Positions 33,819-40,801 of a stretch of DNA of 47,115 nucleotides are shown here, piece after piece. The translations under genes and the position numbers were made by a program. The DNA lies in NCBI GenBank assembly GCA_045651205.1, contig JAZRSA010000031.1:1-47115 (forward strand), in the 5' to 3' direction. Under the pieces are notes generated by a model that saw only the letters and a program-made list of their open reading frames with translations, was not told where the DNA came from and made no database searches. Origin of the DNA: UMGS1649 sp045651205. Its GTDB lineage: Bacteria > Bacillota > Clostridia > TANB77 > CAG-465. Numbering within the stretch: the stretch's first letter is position 1; each line of letters begins with the position of its first letter.

Positions 33819-33968
33819 GGTTAAAGGGGGTGGATTTTGTGTCATTTTTCTTTTGTTAATAAGGTGAAATATTTTATATAGAGAGATTTTGTTATGATTT
33901 GTCATAGACGCGTAGGGGACGAAGCCCACGCCACGCCACGCCCACGTTCAAACCCCACCCCATTAACC
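33819..33968. other. GC-rich structured island inside AT-rich control region
   Basis: GGTTAA at 33819-33824 pairs with TTAACC at 33963-33968. GGGG (33826-33829) with CCCC (33958-33961), and TGG with CCA, extend the stem with small bulges. Inside, GCGT-A-GGG (33911-33918) pairs with CCC-ACGC (33925-33931), and CCACG is repeated nearly in tandem at 33926-33945. It may be a structured RNA or a DNA structure at the origin. The strand is undecided. Confidence 0.45.
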
Positions 33969-34010
33969 TTATATTTTAATTTTTATTGATAATTTTTTTA
34001 TAATTATTTT

Positions 34011-34026
34011 TATTAATAACTTTTAT
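34011..34026 (+). repeat. 16-nt direct repeat, copy 1
   Basis: TATTAATAACTTTTAT, repeated exactly at 34258-34273. In sequence this AT-rich the chance expectation is not negligible, so it is only a weak origin or regulator-site candidate. Confidence 0.5.
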
Positions 34027-34179
34027 TAATTCAATTTAAAAACTTTATAAAAAATATTAATGTTAATCAAATATAAAAATGTTATAATTCAAAAAACGCC
34101 AAAAAAGGCACTTTTACGCTAAAAATAATTTTTTCACCTAAAGTATATCGAAATCAATATAACATAGTATATCAATATA

Positions 34180-34198
34180 TTCACTTAACTTAAGTGAA
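34180..34198. promoter_or_regulatory. Palindrome, operator or weak terminator
   Basis: TTCACTTA-ACT-TAAGTGAA, perfect 8-bp arms, followed ten bases later by TTTTTTT on the + strand. With two G-C pairs per arm it may be an operator for a dimeric regulator more than a terminator. Confidence 0.45.
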
Positions 34199-34257
34199 AA
34201 ACAACTTTTTTTATAAAAAACGCTTAGAGGTATAAAAACATAATTTTTCGTTAATAA

Positions 34258-34273
34258 TATTAATAACTTTTAT
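34258..34273 (+). repeat. 16-nt direct repeat, copy 2
   Basis: Second exact copy of TATTAATAACTTTTAT, 247 bp from the first. Confidence 0.5.
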
Positions 34274-34340
34274 AAAACTTTACACTTTTTGACATATAAA
34301 AACATTATAAACAATAAAAAAGTTATAAAAAATAAGAAAG

Positions 34341-34370
34341 TTGTTGCAATTATAAAAGAATTAGTATAAT
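34341..34370 (+). promoter_or_regulatory. Promoter for the first early gene
   Basis: TTGTTG (34341-34346), 18 bases, TATAAT (34365-34370). It lies about 65 bp before the ATG at 34438. Confidence 0.6.
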
Positions 34371-34437
34371 ATATTAATTAAGCAGAGGCAAGAAAACGCC
34401 AACGCCAAAAAATAAAAAATAAAGGAGTTAAAACAAT

Positions 34438-34986
34438 ATGAAAAAACTAATTAATGAAATAATTAAAAATGGAGGAGCAACGCTTACAAGTACGCTAGAA
34501 AACGCAGACTTGAAGAGTGGCTATATGGTATCAGAGGTAGGAGCAGAAAAAGTTTTTAATCTTGATGAAGTGGAGGCAATAGAAAAAACTCTTATTGAAT
34601 ACGCTGAAAAGATAACATCTAATCAATTTGTGGGAGCGTGGGTAGATAATAATAAGTTATACATCGACATCTCAAGACATTATAAAAGCAAAAAACAAGC
34701 GTTAAGAGTTGGAGCAGATAACAAACAACTTGCTATATTTGATATAGCAAACGCAGAAAGTATTTACATCACAAAAAGCGTTTTTATACTTTACGCAGTA
34801 GATAAGGCACTTGATGATATTAGAAACGTGGCAGAATATAGCAACTTACAAGAAATAGAGGAAGAGTTCAACATTAAAAATGGGCGTCAATATGTTATTA
34901 AAAGCGTTGATGAATTAATTGATGCTAAACTATTAAAAGATAGATATACAATTATAAAAGAAGAAATATCACTTATAGAAGAGTAA
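34438..34986 (+). CDS. Hypothetical early protein (182 aa)
   Basis: First gene of the early arm, a single-gene unit with its own promoter and terminator. The N-terminal half contains GGATLTSTLENADLKSGYMVS and VGAWVDNNKLYIDIS. Then comes AIFDIANAESIYI, a pattern I have seen in proteins of unknown function on Bacillota mobile elements. No enzyme motif. Such first, separately transcribed genes are often made immediately after infection. Ribosome site AAAGGAGTTAAAACAAT. Confidence 0.75.
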   Translation: MKKLINEIIKNGGATLTSTLENADLKSGYMVSEVGAEKVFNLDEVEAIEKTLIEYAEKITSNQFVGAWVDNNKLYIDISRHYKSKKQALRVGADNKQLAIFDIANAESIYITKSVFILYAVDKALDDIRNVAEYSNLQEIEEEFNIKNGRQYVIKSVDELIDAKLLKDRYTIIKEEISLIEE

Positions 34987-35006
34987 TAAAAAACTCTTCT
35001 TTTTTG
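34978..35006 (+). terminator. Intrinsic terminator after the first early gene
   Basis: 7-bp stem GAAGAGT/ACTCTTC (34978-34984 with 34993-34999) and seven T. The stop codon lies in the loop side of the hairpin. Confidence 0.88.
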
Positions 35007-35019
35007 TATTTAATTATAA

Positions 35020-35063
35020 AACTTTTTCTAAAACGTATCTCAGAGCGTGGGGCGTGAGATAAT
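35020..35063 (+). promoter_or_regulatory. Phage promoter family, copy 1
   Basis: Conserved block CTTTTTCTAAAACGTATCTC (35022-35041), exactly 16 bases, then GATAAT (35058-35063) with TGA before it. TATCTC and GAGATA form an inverted pair. Downstream GGAGGCACAAAGGGA is also conserved. About 95 bp upstream of copy 2, with no gene between, so the two act in tandem. Confidence 0.8.
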
Positions 35064-35112
35064 GGAGGCACAAAGGGAGAAAGCAGAGACAAAAAAAAGC
35101 AGAATAAAAAAA

Positions 35113-35156
35113 AACTTTTTCTAAAACGTATCTCTAGCCTCAACTAATGAGATAAT
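35113..35156 (+). promoter_or_regulatory. Phage promoter family, copy 2
   Basis: Same block at 35113-35134, 16 bases, GATAAT at 35151-35156 with TGA. Downstream GGAGGCACAAAGGGA is identical to copy 1. It drives the 66-aa membrane protein at 35193. Confidence 0.82.
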
Positions 35157-35192
35157 GGAGGCACAAAGGGAAATAAGAGGAGGCAATTTAAG

Positions 35193-35393
35193 ATGAAAAA
35201 ACAATTTAAAAGAAAGTTAAAATTAAAAAAGAAAGTATTATTTAATTTGATTCAATTTGTAATTATAGCGTTATCAGTAGCGTTGATGATAGCAAGTTTC
35301 AAAGAGGGTAACTGGAGACATAATGGAGGAGTGTTCTTCTTAGAAATATATCTAGTATTAGGAGTTATGATGATGGAGGACTTTGTGAAATAG
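35193..35393 (+). CDS. Small two-helix membrane protein (66 aa)
   Basis: Strongly basic N-terminus (KKQFKRKLKLKKK), then two hydrophobic segments (about residues 16-36 and 46-62): an inside-positive small membrane protein. It is alone between two copies of the promoter family and so is strongly and separately expressed. It may alter the host membrane or block superinfection; unproven. Confidence 0.7.
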   Translation: MKKQFKRKLKLKKKVLFNLIQFVIIALSVALMIASFKEGNWRHNGGVFFLEIYLVLGVMMMEDFVK

Positions 35394-35397
35394 AAAA

Positions 35398-35441
35398 AAC
35401 TTTTTCTAAAACGTATCTTACAAGAAATAGCGTGAGATAAT
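35398..35441 (+). promoter_or_regulatory. Phage promoter family, copy 3
   Basis: Block at 35398-35419 (last two bases TT-A instead of CTC), 16 bases, GATAAT at 35436-35441 with TGA, then GGAGGCACAAGG. It drives the long small-gene operon from 35475. Confidence 0.82.
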
Positions 35442-35474
35442 GGAGGCACAAGGAGAAAAGAGGAGGCAATTAAT

Positions 35475-35705
35475 ATGAATATAATGATTAGTTTTAAAAA
35501 TATAAAAGACTTTGAGTTTATGAGAAGTTGTTTAGACTATCTAAAATTAGAATATGATGAAAGTGGATTAGTTTTAAGTTTCAAAGTTTTAAACTTTAGA
35601 TTTGATTCTGATGATATGAAATACTTTTTAGGAGTTCAAGGTTCAAAAAGTGCAATAGTTATAAAAACTGAAGATGTAAATGGTTTAGTATTTGGAGGGA
35701 TGTAA
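35475..35705 (+). CDS. Hypothetical early protein (76 aa)
   Basis: First gene after promoter copy 3, ribosome site AGGAGGCAATTAAT. Alpha/beta appearance with alternating strands (LVLSFKVLNFRF). No motif recognised. Confidence 0.72.
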   Translation: MNIMISFKNIKDFEFMRSCLDYLKLEYDESGLVLSFKVLNFRFDSDDMKYFLGVQGSKSAIVIKTEDVNGLVFGGM

Positions 35706-35706
35706 T

Positions 35707-35892
35707 ATGAATAAATCAAAAGCAGAATTATTTTTAGAGGATGAAATCAGATATTATTTAGAAAGTATTATGGAGGTTGAAATATCTGATGAGTTAGTTG
35801 AAAAAATAAAAGATAAAATTATAGTTAGCGTATATCAAAAAGTATGGGAGTTAGTAGGCAATACTTATTCTGAAATTAAGGGAGATGAATAA
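35707..35892 (+). CDS. Hypothetical acidic early protein (61 aa)
   Basis: The start is set at the ATG at 35707, behind GGAGGGATGTAAT; an upstream in-frame start would run through that site. Acidic, helical. Begins 1 bp after the preceding stop. Unrecognised. Confidence 0.7.
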   Translation: MNKSKAELFLEDEIRYYLESIMEVEISDELVEKIKDKIIVSVYQKVWELVGNTYSEIKGDE

Positions 35893-35893
35893 A

Positions 35894-36172
35894 ATGTTAG
35901 TAGTTAAAAAATTAGAATATTATGACTGTGGAAAAAACTATGAGTTCTATAAATTATTAGAAAACTCTTGGAGTGGTGCTTTAGATACTTTAGAAGATAT
36001 TGAGGCTGCAGAAAAGCAAGAGGAGTTTATGGAGCACTTAGAGATGATATTTTCTGATAGAGAAGAAATTGAAGATACTGAATTAAATGATTATATTTGG
36101 TTTGAAAGAGATTATATTTATGAGGAATTAGGATTAGATGAAAATGGAAAACTAATTGAGGAGGATGAGTAA
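35894..36172 (+). CDS. Hypothetical very acidic early protein (92 aa)
   Basis: The ATG at 35894 has the better spacing from AAGGGAG; one at 35885 lies next to that site. The C-terminus holds YIWFERDYIYEELGLDENG, a pattern I recall from small Bacillota mobile-element proteins of unknown function. Strong negative charge (DNA-mimic proteins look like this, but nothing else supports that). Confidence 0.7.
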   Translation: MLVVKKLEYYDCGKNYEFYKLLENSWSGALDTLEDIEAAEKQEEFMEHLEMIFSDREEIEDTELNDYIWFERDYIYEELGLDENGKLIEEDE

Positions 36173-36173
36173 G

Positions 36174-36524
36174 ATGGAAATGGTTAAAAAAGAAATTAGA
36201 GGAGTAGAATATACTTTTGTAAATAATACTTGGAGCACTAGTGATAGATGGGGGCACGAAACAACATTATTCAGAAATGGAGCAGAAATAGGTAATAATA
36301 GAGTTAGATATTATAATAGAACTTGGGAAAGTTATCGTTATCGTAGTTGTATGATGGGATGTATTAGTAGACTTATTGAGGCTAGACAAAAAGAATTAGA
36401 AGAAATATTCAAAGATAAAAATAATATTCAAAGATTCTCTTATAGAACTAAGGGGGCATACTTAGAGTTCAGAGATGAAGATTCAGAATATCAAGAATTA
36501 AAAGAATTATATGAGGCATTATAG
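36174..36524 (+). CDS. Hypothetical early protein (116 aa)
   Basis: The start is set at the ATG at 36174, nine bases after GAGGAGG; an upstream start would cover the site. Aromatic and arginine-rich middle (RYYNRTWESYRYRSCMMG), helical glutamate-rich C-terminus. Its TAG stop is part of the next gene's TAGGAGG site. Unrecognised. Confidence 0.7.
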   Translation: MEMVKKEIRGVEYTFVNNTWSTSDRWGHETTLFRNGAEIGNNRVRYYNRTWESYRYRSCMMGCISRLIEARQKELEEIFKDKNNIQRFSYRTKGAYLEFRDEDSEYQELKELYEAL

Positions 36525-36536
36525 GAGGTATTTAAT

Positions 36537-36725
36537 ATGAAATATTTAGGATTTAAGGATTTATTAGCACTTTGTAAAAGTTTGGCTTGTAGTCAAGGAT
36601 TCTATGGGAGACTTTATAGGGATTTACTAGAATTAAGTGAGGATGAAATTGCAGAGATAGAAAGAATTATGCAAGAAAAGAAGTTTACTGATGATTTAGA
36701 TATTATATTATGGTTAGAAAGTTAG
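36537..36725 (+). CDS. Hypothetical early protein (62 aa)
   Basis: Small helical protein. SD and stop are fused at both ends (TAGGAGG). Residues 34-50 (EIAEIERIMQEKKF) are amphipathic. Unrecognised. Confidence 0.7.
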   Translation: MKYLGFKDLLALCKSLACSQGFYGRLYRDLLELSEDEIAEIERIMQEKKFTDDLDIILWLES

Positions 36726-36736
36726 GAGGTTTTAAT

Positions 36737-37024
36737 ATGAATAAAGAACAAATGGATTTAGCAAAGAAACAATTTGAGTGGGGGACTAAGGAGCGTTATG
36801 AAATTAGTTTAAGAGAGATGGTAAATAGTTGTTGGTGTTATGGGACTAATTGCTATGATACGCACTATATATCAGATTATTTTAAAGATGGTAGATTATC
36901 AGAAGAAAGAGTTTGGCAAATTGTGGATGAGCAGTTAGACTTTCTAAATGATAATTGTAAAGTTGAGCGTTGCGTTGGTACTGATGATGAGGGTAATGTT
37001 TATCATAGTATTGTGGAGGTGTAA
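36737..37024 (+). CDS. Hypothetical early protein (95 aa)
   Basis: The start is set at the ATG at 36737 behind TAGGAGGTTTTAAT. Contains CWCYGTNCYDTHY (residues about 25-37), a cysteine/histidine-rich stretch that might bind metal, and a helical middle. Unrecognised. Confidence 0.7.
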   Translation: MNKEQMDLAKKQFEWGTKERYEISLREMVNSCWCYGTNCYDTHYISDYFKDGRLSEERVWQIVDEQLDFLNDNCKVERCVGTDDEGNVYHSIVEV

Positions 37025-37026
37025 AT

Positions 37027-37485
37027 ATGAGTTTTTTAGATGAGATAAAAGAAATAGAAACTAATAGAAATGATAGAGAAAATATAGTTATTGATGATAT
37101 ATTAAACTATTTTAAAGATAAGTTATATGATGATAATTTTAAAGATAATTTAAAAAATAATTATATTAAGCGTGCTATTAATAATGGAAAAGATTATTGT
37201 GAGTTAAAGGTAGAATTTTGGGAATATCATAGTGGATGTTCTAGTACATATATTTATGTTGGAGGATGTGGCAAATTTGAATTAAAAAAAGATAGTTGTG
37301 GTAGTTATTATGATTATAAAGGAATCAGATTATATGATATTCATAAAAGAATTTGTAGTAAATTAAGTGATTTACTAAAAACAAGATTATCAGAATTAGG
37401 ATTACAAGTTGTTGCAACTGAAAGAGATGATGATAAGTTTAGATTTGATTACTATGTAGAAAGAATAAAAATTAAGTGGAGATAG
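37027..37485 (+). CDS. Hypothetical early protein (152 aa)
   Basis: Begins 2 bp after the preceding stop with GGAGGTGTAAAT. Charged helical N-terminus (EIETNRNDRENIVIDDILNYF), then a beta-rich middle with CSSTYIYVGGCG, then a helix and strand. Unrecognised. Confidence 0.72.
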   Translation: MSFLDEIKEIETNRNDRENIVIDDILNYFKDKLYDDNFKDNLKNNYIKRAINNGKDYCELKVEFWEYHSGCSSTYIYVGGCGKFELKKDSCGSYYDYKGIRLYDIHKRICSKLSDLLKTRLSELGLQVVATERDDDKFRFDYYVERIKIKWR

Positions 37486-37493
37486 GAGTATTT

Positions 37494-37721
37494 ATGGGAG
37501 AAATAGTTAAAATTGATATAGTTAGAGGTGCTAGAGTGCAGAATCTACATAATGGGTTTACGTTTCCTAGACAAAACGTGATGAAAGTTTATTTTAGAGA
37601 TGGGAGTTATAGAGTTTTAGACTTATTTAGCAAGTTAGATATAACTGATATAGATTATTTTAAAGTTATTGAAGATAATGTTAAAGTTAAGAACGTATTT
37701 GAGAATAAAAGGGGGCGTTAA
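37494..37721 (+). CDS. Hypothetical early protein (75 aa)
   Basis: The ATG at 37494 follows GATAGGAGTATTT. Beta-rich with basic ends (KIDIVRGARVQN and a GR-rich tail). It has an SH3-like or small barrel look, without a named match. Confidence 0.68.
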   Translation: MGEIVKIDIVRGARVQNLHNGFTFPRQNVMKVYFRDGSYRVLDLFSKLDITDIDYFKVIEDNVKVKNVFENKRGR

Positions 37722-37722
37722 T

Positions 37723-38043
37723 ATGTTTATAGGTTATTATGAATTAGATAGAAATGAACCTTATTTCAATATTTATTATAAAAATGCTAATGGTTATAGA
37801 CAATGGCACGAGGAGACTTTCTCTCCATATATTGAAAACATAGATATATTAGATTTATCTATTCAAGGAAATAATTATGCAGAGAGAAAGAATCACGCAG
37901 AAGAACTTGCAAAAAGATGGCAATTAGACTTTAGTGGATTACCTTGGTCATATAACGAATTAGCAGTTATTCAAGATTATTTCTATAAAATAGGAAAGAG
38001 ATATGGTTTATTAAAAATATTTAAAGAGAATTGTATTTGTTAG
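37723..38043 (+). CDS. Hypothetical early protein (106 aa)
   Basis: The start is set at the ATG at 37723 behind AAGGGGGCGTTAAT; an in-frame upstream start lies in the previous gene. Aromatic-rich beta N-terminus, helical C-terminal half with a WQLDFSGLPWSY segment. Unrecognised. Confidence 0.7.
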   Translation: MFIGYYELDRNEPYFNIYYKNANGYRQWHEETFSPYIENIDILDLSIQGNNYAERKNHAEELAKRWQLDFSGLPWSYNELAVIQDYFYKIGKRYGLLKIFKENCIC

Positions 38044-38054
38044 GAGGGTTATTT

Positions 38055-38285
38055 ATGAGATTACATTACAATGTTAGAAAAATTATATTAAGAGATAGTG
38101 CAGATGAACAATTTGATGATTTAATTACTTTTGATAATGATGTTGATATTGCAGATGTTATTGACGCAGTAGAACGAGCAAAGAAGATAGAAGATTATAC
38201 TAATGAAGATGTGTATAAAGAATTAGCAAAAGTTGGAGATTTTACTTTAGAGTTTATTGGACAATATAACATTGTTGAGTATTAA
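38055..38285 (+). CDS. Hypothetical acidic early protein (76 aa)
   Basis: ATG at 38055 behind TAGGAGGGTTATTT. Residues 24-40 (LITFDNDVDIADVIDAV) look like a strand and helix. Acidic. Unrecognised. Confidence 0.7.
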   Translation: MRLHYNVRKIILRDSADEQFDDLITFDNDVDIADVIDAVERAKKIEDYTNEDVYKELAKVGDFTLEFIGQYNIVEY

Positions 38286-38298
38286 TAGGAGGTTTAAG

Positions 38299-38547
38299 AT
38301 GATAGTAGAAGATTTTATGCTTTATATGGTAGAAGACTATATAAATGGGGAGATTCAATTTATAAATGATGAGATAGCAATATGTGAAAAAGACAATAGA
38401 ACTGAAGAAATTAAGCAATTAAAAAATGATTTAAAAATGTTGGAGAGTTTATCTTTAGAAGACATTACAAGAATAGCAGATAGAAGTTTTGATGATGAGT
38501 TAAAAGCAAAAATAAATGAGAACATTCATTACTATATTTATCATTAA
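38299..38547 (+). CDS. Hypothetical acidic early protein (82 aa)
   Basis: ATG at 38299 behind TAGGAGGTTTAAG. Almost entirely helical, glutamate/aspartate rich, likely dimeric coiled coil. Last gene before promoter copy 4. Unrecognised. Confidence 0.7.
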   Translation: MIVEDFMLYMVEDYINGEIQFINDEIAICEKDNRTEEIKQLKNDLKMLESLSLEDITRIADRSFDDELKAKINENIHYYIYH

Positions 38548-38588
38548 TTTTTCCAAAACGTATCTCTAGGAAAAAGTCGTGTTATTAT
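38546..38588 (+). promoter_or_regulatory. Phage promoter family, copy 4 (divergent form)
   Basis: Block AAAACGTATCTC at 38555-38566, 16 bases, TATTAT (38583-38588) with TGT before it. The upstream T-run has one base less and the downstream GGAGGTACAAA differs slightly. It drives the operon starting at 38624. Confidence 0.75.
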
Positions 38589-38623
38589 GGAGGTACAAAC
38601 GAAGAAAGTGGAGGTTTTGAAAA

Positions 38624-38815
38624 ATGAAAAATACAAATTATCACGTTATAGTATTTAGAAATGTAAAGAATGGAGAATACAAAGAATACTATATAGTAAG
38701 AGCAGAAGATGAAATTGAGGAGAAAGCAAGACAACTTAGAGATGAGTTCTTTAATAAGGAAGATATAGAGATTCATATCTATACGCTAAGCAAACGTATA
38801 GGTTGTGATGAGTAG
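38624..38815 (+). CDS. Hypothetical early protein (63 aa)
   Basis: First gene after promoter copy 4, ribosome site GTGGAGGTTTTGAAAA. Has NYHVIVFRNVKNGEYKEYYIVRAED then a helix: a beta-beta-alpha layout. Unrecognised. Confidence 0.7.
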   Translation: MKNTNYHVIVFRNVKNGEYKEYYIVRAEDEIEEKARQLRDEFFNKEDIEIHIYTLSKRIGCDE

Positions 38816-38826
38816 GAGGTTTAAAT

Positions 38827-39261
38827 ATGAGAAATTATATAAGTGTAGGAAATAGTTTTGATAAGAAAAAGTTTGATGAAATTTGTGGACTATTGAGAAG
38901 AGGTATGCGTATTGAACCAGTAGTTAGTTGTATTGGACACACTTTGAATAATATGGTTCAAAATGAATACAAGAGTAAACTAGAAGAGGAGTTTGGAGCA
39001 GAATTAGAAACAACTTATCACGAGGGCGTATGCTCTTATGGGTATAGTTATAAATTAAAAGAAAAAGTAGACAATTATAAACAAAAGATAGAAAAAATAG
39101 TACAACTTGTAGATGAGGTTATTGTACAAGAATTAACTGAGTACGATACTAGAGACTTGGAAGAAATAGTGCTAGGTTTGATAGACTGCCACGCATTTAC
39201 AAGTGCAGATAGTATACAAGGTTTAATCTATGAATTAGAGAAGTTAAAAGATTTATATTAG
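38827..39261 (+). CDS. Hypothetical early protein (144 aa)
   Basis: Helical protein with a short glycine/tyrosine-rich segment (YHEGVCSYGYSYK) in the middle and a long amphipathic C-terminal half. TAGGAGG links it to both neighbours. Unrecognised. Confidence 0.72.
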   Translation: MRNYISVGNSFDKKKFDEICGLLRRGMRIEPVVSCIGHTLNNMVQNEYKSKLEEEFGAELETTYHEGVCSYGYSYKLKEKVDNYKQKIEKIVQLVDEVIVQELTEYDTRDLEEIVLGLIDCHAFTSADSIQGLIYELEKLKDLY

Positions 39262-39272
39262 GAGGTAAAATT

Positions 39273-39839
39273 ATGGGATTAGATATGTATTTATATAGAA
39301 AAAAGTATATTGGTGCTAAGTACGAGCATAGAAACGTAAAAGGCACTATAGACATTACAATAGGAGACAAAGTTATACCTATTGACTTTGATAGAGTTAG
39401 TTATATTGAAGAAGATGTAGGCTATTGGAGAAAAGCAAACGCAATTCATAATTGGTTTGTAAAAAATGTTCAAGATGGTGTAGATGACTGCAAAAGTTAT
39501 TATGTTGATGTAGAAAAGTTAGAAGAACTTTTAAAAGTATGTAAGGAAGTTAAAGAAAAAGCAGTTATAAAAGAGGGTAAAATCCAAAATGGTTCAACAC
39601 TTAAAGATGGAGTTTGGGAGCCAAATATGGTTGATGGTAAGTTTGTAGAAAACGCAGAAGAAATTGCAAAAATATTACCAACACAAGATGGATTCTTCTT
39701 TGGTAGCACTGAGTATGATGAGTACTATATGGATGATATTTACAAGACAATAGAAATACTAGAAGAAATATTAAAAGAAGAAGATGAACTTAATAAGGAT
39801 GGATTCTATTCTGATTTTGAGTATCACGCAAGTTGGTAG
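39273..39839 (+). CDS. Conserved phage protein, MGLDMYLY type (188 aa)
   Basis: Begins with MGLDMYLYRKK and has VGYWRKANAIHNWFV, both marks of a protein family that I know from many phages of different hosts. The function is unknown to me. The middle is lysine/glutamate-rich and the C-terminus has GFFFGSTEYDEYY. The strict conservation of the MGLDMYL start and YWRKANAIHxWF suggests an enzymatic or binding site. Confidence 0.8.
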   Translation: MGLDMYLYRKKYIGAKYEHRNVKGTIDITIGDKVIPIDFDRVSYIEEDVGYWRKANAIHNWFVKNVQDGVDDCKSYYVDVEKLEELLKVCKEVKEKAVIKEGKIQNGSTLKDGVWEPNMVDGKFVENAEEIAKILPTQDGFFFGSTEYDEYYMDDIYKTIEILEEILKEEDELNKDGFYSDFEYHASW

Positions 39840-39850
39840 GAGGTTATATT

Positions 39851-40147
39851 ATGATTAGATATGAATATAGATTAGACTGCAGATTTGATTCTCGTAAAAG
39901 TTTTTATGGGAAAGCAGTTGTTGAGGTTGTAGAAACTGAGGGGACATATACGGAGACATTATTTAGTTATGGAACTAGAGTTGCAGAATATGTTAAATTT
40001 AAAGATAGTGGAAAGCAAGTTTATAAACATCTAGGAAAATGGAGTCAGACAACATCAAGACATCAACGTGAATTCTTCCATCAACTAGGTTTATCTGAGG
40101 GAGAAATGAAAGAACTATATAGCAAAGGAGTGTTAGAACGTGAGTAG
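39851..40147 (+). CDS. Hypothetical early protein (98 aa)
   Basis: ATG at 39851 behind TAGGAGGTTATATT. Beta-rich first half (YRLDCRFDSRKSFYGKAVVEVVE), helical second half. Overlaps the next gene's GTG start by 8 bp. Unrecognised. Confidence 0.7.
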   Translation: MIRYEYRLDCRFDSRKSFYGKAVVEVVETEGTYTETLFSYGTRVAEYVKFKDSGKQVYKHLGKWSQTTSRHQREFFHQLGLSEGEMKELYSKGVLERE

Positions 40148-40382
40148 AGAATATAGAGAAGAGGTTATGTTTTATATGACTATGAAATTCTACGATGAAT
40201 TTTTAAGAAATAAGTTCATAGTGCTAGATGAGTATTACAATATTATTAGAGATATTACTGATGAGTACCTAGCACATTATGACAACAAGAATAAAGCACT
40301 TGCTAGTAGTATCGAAGACTATTTTAGAGAGCAAAGACCTATCTTATTAGATTTAGTAGATAATTGTACTGAAGATTATTAA
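40140..40382 (+). CDS. Hypothetical early protein (80 aa)
   Basis: GTG start inside the end of the previous gene, with AAAGGAG eleven bases upstream. Acidic and helical, rich in tyrosine. Unrecognised. Confidence 0.62.
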   Translation: MSREYREEVMFYMTMKFYDEFLRNKFIVLDEYYNIIRDITDEYLAHYDNKNKALASSIEDYFREQRPILLDLVDNCTEDY

Positions 40383-40396
40383 AAGGAGATGAGATT

Positions 40397-40759
40397 ATGA
40401 CTGATAAAGAGATATTAGCAGAACTAAAGAAAAGTTATGAATATCTATATGATATTAGGGAAAATGGTTGTGGAGACCATTGTTGTGGACAAATTAATAA
40501 CAAAGAAACTATTAAGGCTTTAGACATTGCTAAGTATAATATAGCAGAAGCATATTATGATTTTTATAAAACTCTTTCAAAAGAAGATTTAAGAGTTAAA
40601 TCTTTAGAAAATGATTTTAAAGAGGCATATAAGGTGTATCTACCAGCAGATGTTAGTTACGATTATGAATATGAATATGGAGAAGATGATGTTGAAATGG
40701 TATCTTGTGCAGATGTAGGTTACTATTGGTACAATGATAATAATTTTTTAGACAATTAA
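40397..40759 (+). CDS. Hypothetical acidic early protein (120 aa)
   Basis: Ribosome site AAAAGGAGATGAGATT. Contains ENGCGDHCCGQINN (residues about 21-34), cysteines and a histidine that could bind metal, and a very acidic tyrosine-rich C-terminus (YDYEYEYGEDDVEM). Unrecognised. Confidence 0.7.
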   Translation: MTDKEILAELKKSYEYLYDIRENGCGDHCCGQINNKETIKALDIAKYNIAEAYYDFYKTLSKEDLRVKSLENDFKEAYKVYLPADVSYDYEYEYGEDDVEMVSCADVGYYWYNDNNFLDN

Positions 40760-40801
40760 GTAAGGGGAAGTTTGGTTATACTAGGTAAAGGAGGAATTAA
40801 G

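Larger units (their letters stand above)
33748..34437. other. Divergent control region, candidate replication origin
   Basis: About 690 bp without a credible gene, between the divergent late (-) and early (+) arms. Most of it is extremely AT-rich, with A- and T-runs. It holds a GC-rich island (33906-33960), a 16-nt direct repeat (34011 and 34258), an 8-bp palindrome (34180-34198) and several AAAACGCC-like words near 34098, 34214 and 34394. The divergent position and the AT-rich unwinding-like sequence make it the best origin candidate. No iterons of a known initiator are seen. Confidence 0.4.
34987..35192. other. Gene-free stretch with two tandem promoters
   Basis: About 200 bp after the first early gene. 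It holds the terminator T-tract, promoter copies 1 and 2 and A-rich spacer. No ORF with a ribosome site is seen between the two promoters. Confidence 0.75.

Noticed and set aside
33944..33960. tRNA-like T-arm (ACGTTCAAACCCC)
   Set aside because: The TTCAAAC loop fits a T-loop, but the flanking five bases on each side do not pair and no acceptor, D or anticodon arms can be drawn. The island folds better as a long closing stem with a bulged hairpin.
34300..34330. TTGACA near 34300 as early promoter
   Set aside because: A good -35 hexamer (TTGACA), but 17 bases downstream there is only CAATAA, and TATAAA is too close (11 bp). The TATAAT at 34365 is preferred.
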